This document shows positions 23,291 to 25,931 of a stretch of 25,931 nt of DNA, one piece after another; the first letter of the stretch is position 1, and every line of letters begins with the position of its first letter. Made by a program: the position numbers and the translations under genes. The stretch is from Deltaproteobacteria bacterium (GTDB taxonomy: Bacteria; Myxococcota_A; UBA9042; DTJE01). The stretch is taken from positions 1 through 25,931 of the forward strand of contig JADHTP010000014.1 of the NCBI GenBank assembly GCA_016784945.1. The letters are read 5' to 3'. Under the pieces are notes generated by a model. The model had not been told where the DNA came from and made no database searches. It saw nothing but the letters and a program-made list of their open reading frames with translations.

Positions 23291-24406
23291 TCAGTAAAAG
23301 GCGTCTTCTTCCACTTCCGGTTCGGACTTCGCAAGGGCCTGCCGGCGGGCCTGGTTCTTCACGAAGTTCACCAGGGAGGCCGCGTAGATCGGGAAGGGAG
23401 GACAGATGATGTCCGTGCCCGAAAGACAGGACAGGGTGTTCATGCAGTTGTAGATGTTCAGGCGGCTGAAGTATTCGAAAAAATGCCGCTGTGGACGCAG
23501 CATCATCTCAACGCCGGGCAGGCGGAAAAGGTACCGGACCGCCAGGGAATTGAACGACCCCTTGGGTCGCTTGCGACCCGCGTTGTCCGCCACTATGTCG
23601 AACACCTTCCTGGCGGACAGGGGGTTCGGGTCCACGAGGTGAAAGGTCTTTCCCGCCGCCCCGGGATCCCGGCTGATGGCGTCAGCGGCCGCGACCACAT
23701 AGTCCACGGGAACCATGTTGAGGGGATAGGCGCCGCCCTCGGGCAACGGCAGGGCCACGTCCACTGGGAAATTCACGATGGTCCGGATGAGGAAGTAGGG
23801 GCCGTCCAGCCGATCGATCCGCCCGGTGGCGGAGTCGCCCACGATGACGGAAGGCCTGACCACGGAGATGGGGAGGTCCTTCATGCGGGCCCGCACCAGC
23901 CGCTCCGCCTCGAACTTCGTGCGCTCGTAGGCATTGCGGAAGGTCTGCCCCGCCTCCAGTTCCTCTTCCAGGATCACGCCGGTCCGATCCCCCGCCACGA
24001 AGGCCGTGCTGTGGAAGACCAGGCGATCCAGGTGGTCCAGGTCCGAGGCCACGTCCAGCACGTTTCGGGTGCCGTCCACGTTGACCCGCTCGGTCAGTCC
24101 GGAGCCCACGCCCAGGTAGTAGATGGCCGCCATGTGGTGAATCCGCCTCACCTCCCGCGACAGCACCTTCAGTTCCTTTCCCGACAGGCCCACATCGATG
24201 TTCAGCACGTCGCCCAGAAGGATCTCGGCCTTCCCCGGCAGGCCCCTCTCCCCGGCGTCCTTCACCAGGTCCTTTGCCGCGTCCTCGAACTTCGCCTGGC
24301 ACAACAGGAAGACCTTTTCGCCACGCTCCAGCAGGAGCCGCGCCAGCCTGCGGGCCGTAAAGGCCGGGAAGCCGGTCACCAGGGTGGCTCCACTGATTTT
24401 CGCCAT
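23291..24406 (-). CDS. NAD(P)-dependent extended SDR, fatty acyl-CoA/thioester reductase-like
   Basis: The ATG at 24406 shares a base with the coaE stop (TGATG) and has AGGGAG about 7 nt upstream. ATLVTGFPAFTARRLARLLLERG is the dinucleotide-binding beta-alpha-beta unit; the usual TGxxGxxG is altered to TGFPAFTA. DVLNIDVGLS and HHMAAIYYLG follow, then NVDGTRNVLD, FHSTAFVAG, the catalytic YERTK (YxxxK), and VVRPSVIVGDS. This pattern belongs to the NAD_binding_4 (male-sterility/carboxylic-acid-reductase R-domain) branch of extended SDRs, which reduce acyl thioesters. The C-terminal part (about 270-371) is unlike known sterility domains. The natural substrate cannot be named. The overlap with coaE suggests coupled expression. 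Confidence 0.8.
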   Translation of the reverse strand: MAKISGATLVTGFPAFTARRLARLLLERGEKVFLLCQAKFEDAAKDLVKDAGERGLPGKAEILLGDVLNIDVGLSGKELKVLSREVRRIHHMAAIYYLGVGSGLTERVNVDGTRNVLDVASDLDHLDRLVFHSTAFVAGDRTGVILEEELEAGQTFRNAYERTKFEAERLVRARMKDLPISVVRPSVIVGDSATGRIDRLDGPYFLIRTIVNFPVDVALPLPEGGAYPLNMVPVDYVVAAADAISRDPGAAGKTFHLVDPNPLSARKVFDIVADNAGRKRPKGSFNSLAVRYLFRLPGVEMMLRPQRHFFEYFSRLNIYNCMNTLSCLSGTDIICPPFPIYAASLVNFVKNQARRQALAKSEPEVEEDAFY

Positions 24407-25029
24407 CAATCGCTCCCTCGCCGTACCATGTCCACGGCAACTCCGGCCGCGGCCTCGCGCAGTTCGGACAGGCCGGCGTCGTTTTCGATGATCCAGTCCG
24501 CCCGGGCTGCCTTGTCCGCCTGGGGCAACTGGGCGGCCATGCGCCCCCTCACCTCGCCCGCGGACACCCCGTCACGGTCCACCACCCGCTGCACGCGCAG
24601 GAACTCGGGCGCGGTTACCACCACCAGGCCGTCCAGTCCCTCGTGGGCGCCGGATTCCAGGAGCAGCGCCGCCTCGATCACGACGACCGGGTGGCCCATC
24701 CCGGCCAGCAACCCGAGACGCCGATGCACGTCCTTCATGACCCGGGGATGTGTCATAGCGTTCAGCCGTTCAAGTTTTTCCCGGTCACCGAACACCACCG
24801 CGGCCAGCGCCCTGCGGTCCACTTCCCGGTCGGGGCCCAGGATCCCTTCGCCAAAGGCCTCAACGACTTCGTCATAGGCGGCCGTTCCAGGCCGCAACTG
24901 GTCCCGAGCAATGTGGTCCGCCTGGATCACCGGTATGCCCGCGCCTCCCAGCACCCGGGCCACCTCGGATTTTCCCGAACCGATGCCCCCGGTCAGCCCG
25001 TAGACCGCCATTGGACCCTGTCGCTTCAT
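24406..25029 (-). CDS. coaE: Dephospho-CoA kinase
   Basis: Phosphorylates dephospho-CoA in the last step of CoA synthesis. The ATG at 25029 overlaps the upstream stop (ATGA); ATG 25011 (AGGG upstream) is an alternative losing six residues. The P-loop is GLTGGIGSGKS (about residues 11-21), followed by IPVIQADHIARDQLRPG (the coaE VIDAD-like motif, here IQAD), THPRVM, VIEAALLLESG (usual PLLfE), and VVTAPEFLRVQRVVDRDGVS with QLPQADKAARADWIIEN, which match the family's RxxxRxxxs and A.yvI.N regions. Length 207 is typical. Gene order DUF362-coaE-SDR with end overlaps indicates one transcript. Confidence 0.9.
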   Translation of the reverse strand: MKRQGPMAVYGLTGGIGSGKSEVARVLGGAGIPVIQADHIARDQLRPGTAAYDEVVEAFGEGILGPDREVDRRALAAVVFGDREKLERLNAMTHPRVMKDVHRRLGLLAGMGHPVVVIEAALLLESGAHEGLDGLVVVTAPEFLRVQRVVDRDGVSAGEVRGRMAAQLPQADKAARADWIIENDAGLSELREAAAGVAVDMVRRGSD

Positions 25030-25931
25030 GGATTGTCCAGCAGGCGGGGACGGGACTTCCCGGTCAGCCAGCCCAGGAGCCTTCTGACCTTGGTCCGGAT
25101 CCAGTTCCACACGAAGGGAACCACCACCCTGTAGTCGAAATAGGGATTCTTGAGACCCCCCAGGGAGGCCAGCACCAGCACGTGCTCTGCGGCACTCACC
25201 GGACACCCCCGCAGGACCAGGTGGCGGCGGCGCATGAGCATGGACAGGCCCACGGTCAGATAGACCACGGCCATGCGGACGAACACGTCCTTTGCCTTGG
25301 CGCTGTGGGGATTCTTGTTCTGGCGCGTCACGTAGGTCGAATCCACCGTCACCGGCTTGCCGAACACCGTGCCGTCAAACCGGGTGCAGTCCCCCAGAAA
25401 GACCACGGTTTCGCCCGGCTGTTCGCCCAGATCCTTTCCCCGGACGTCGCCGTAGACGATGCGCAGCCTGCGCCCACTGGTCTTCGCGTCGGGCTGTATC
25501 TGGACGATGATGTCGATGGCCTCTTCCATGGCCCCCGGGCACCCTCCCCAGCAATAGTCCGAGTGGGTCGGGTCCGGCGGCGGCCCGGTCACGGCGCTAA
25601 TGGTGGTGCCTTCGAAGAACTTTTCGACCCGCACCATGGCGTTCGCCACGACACCGGCCCTTTCGCGGGCATCCTCCAGGGTGACGTCGCCCCGCATTTC
25701 GATGTCCTCGGGCTTCCAGGGGCCCAGCCCACGGTCCATGCAAAACCGCAGGTGGCGAACGTCCTTTGGATCGATGTCCAGGATCCGGCAACTCACGGCG
25801 TCGGTGGCCACCGGGTTCTTTCCCACCACCAGGAGGTTCATGGGCAGGGGTCTGGGCGTCAGCATGCGACCTTCCCCGGCAATGATCCCGTCGATGACGA
25901 TGAGGTCATGCTTCACCACGTCCTGGAGGTC
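25026..25931 (-). CDS. DUF362-domain protein, 5' partial
   Basis: The frame is open to the right edge (DLQD precedes the GTG at 25919), so the N-terminal part is missing. VIDGIIAGEGRMLTPRP, NLLVVGKNPVATDAVSCRILDID and VRHLRFCMDRGLG match the DUF362 family, proteins of unknown biochemistry often found with Fe-S domains. The following part has a Cys-containing CWGGCPGAMEEAID, DVRGKDLGE, and a KPVTVDSTYV stretch. A hydrophobic helix, MAVVYLTVGLSMLM, lies about 80 residues from the end, with a basic tail after it. No complete ferredoxin-type CxxCxxC motif is visible in this part. It precedes coaE with a 4-nt ATGA overlap. Confidence 0.75.
   Translation of the reverse strand, partial: DLQDVVKHDLIVIDGIIAGEGRMLTPRPLPMNLLVVGKNPVATDAVSCRILDIDPKDVRHLRFCMDRGLGPWKPEDIEMRGDVTLEDARERAGVVANAMVRVEKFFEGTTISAVTGPPPDPTHSDYCWGGCPGAMEEAIDIIVQIQPDAKTSGRRLRIVYGDVRGKDLGEQPGETVVFLGDCTRFDGTVFGKPVTVDSTYVTRQNKNPHSAKAKDVFVRMAVVYLTVGLSMLMRRRHLVLRGCPVSAAEHVLVLASLGGLKNPYFDYRVVVPFVWNWIRTKVRRLLGWLTGKSRPRLLDNP

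Overview
The window is high-GC DNA from a diderm bacterium, most likely a Myxococcota-like lineage (Deltaproteobacteria in the old sense). The signs are a TolB protein, lipobox signal peptides, Cys-rich repeats of the CTDD/Dictyostelium-repeat type, a Myxococcus-type CGNG...CD...C cysteine motif, a two-domain ThyX, and a Cys-rich VWA-like lipoprotein. The organism is inferred from gene content only. No rRNA, tRNA, CRISPR array, transposase or phage gene is visible. Both ends cut genes: a ThyX-like gene on the left and a DUF362 gene on the right, which has lost its 5' part.

Layout, left half: (1) 3-1406, tandem ThyX-like protein. (2) 1603-6296, a plus-strand group of a VWA-like Cys-rich lipoprotein, tolB and a YihY/BrkB-type membrane protein; a heptad-built inverted repeat lies between the last two. 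(3) 6357-7964, a lipoprotein with two GILT-like thioredoxin folds around a CxxC domain. (4) 7965-8458, the only long non-coding stretch, holding a 196-bp element with terminal inverted repeats and a separate strongly folding segment. (5) 8459-10679, a CRP/FNR-family regulator divergent from a tryptophanase. (6) 10690-11472, a DEDDh exonuclease on the minus strand.

Layout, right half: (7) 11530-17894, three consecutive plus-strand lipoproteins, each with a Cys-rich head and a propeller-like body; the first has a long structured leader and the last two overlap. (8) 18049-18699, a UPF0173-type metallo-beta-lactamase-fold hydrolase with degenerate 7-nt repeats on both sides in opposite orientation. 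(9) 22846-18781, minus strand: pgi, a UPRT-like gene, hpt and a soluble PAS histidine kinase. (10) 22968-23249, an HU/IHF-type protein with a clear promoter. (11) 25931-23291, minus strand: DUF362, coaE and an SDR reductase, joined by start/stop overlaps.

Housekeeping metabolism (thymidylate synthesis, nucleobase salvage, glucose-6-phosphate isomerisation, CoA synthesis) is mixed with a large investment in disulfide-rich exported lipoproteins. The triple-thioredoxin lipoprotein may serve the oxidative folding of such proteins, but that link is inference. The best candidates for something undescribed are the lipoprotein trio with its leader, the triple-thioredoxin lipoprotein, the heptad repeats, and the two elements in 7965-8458.
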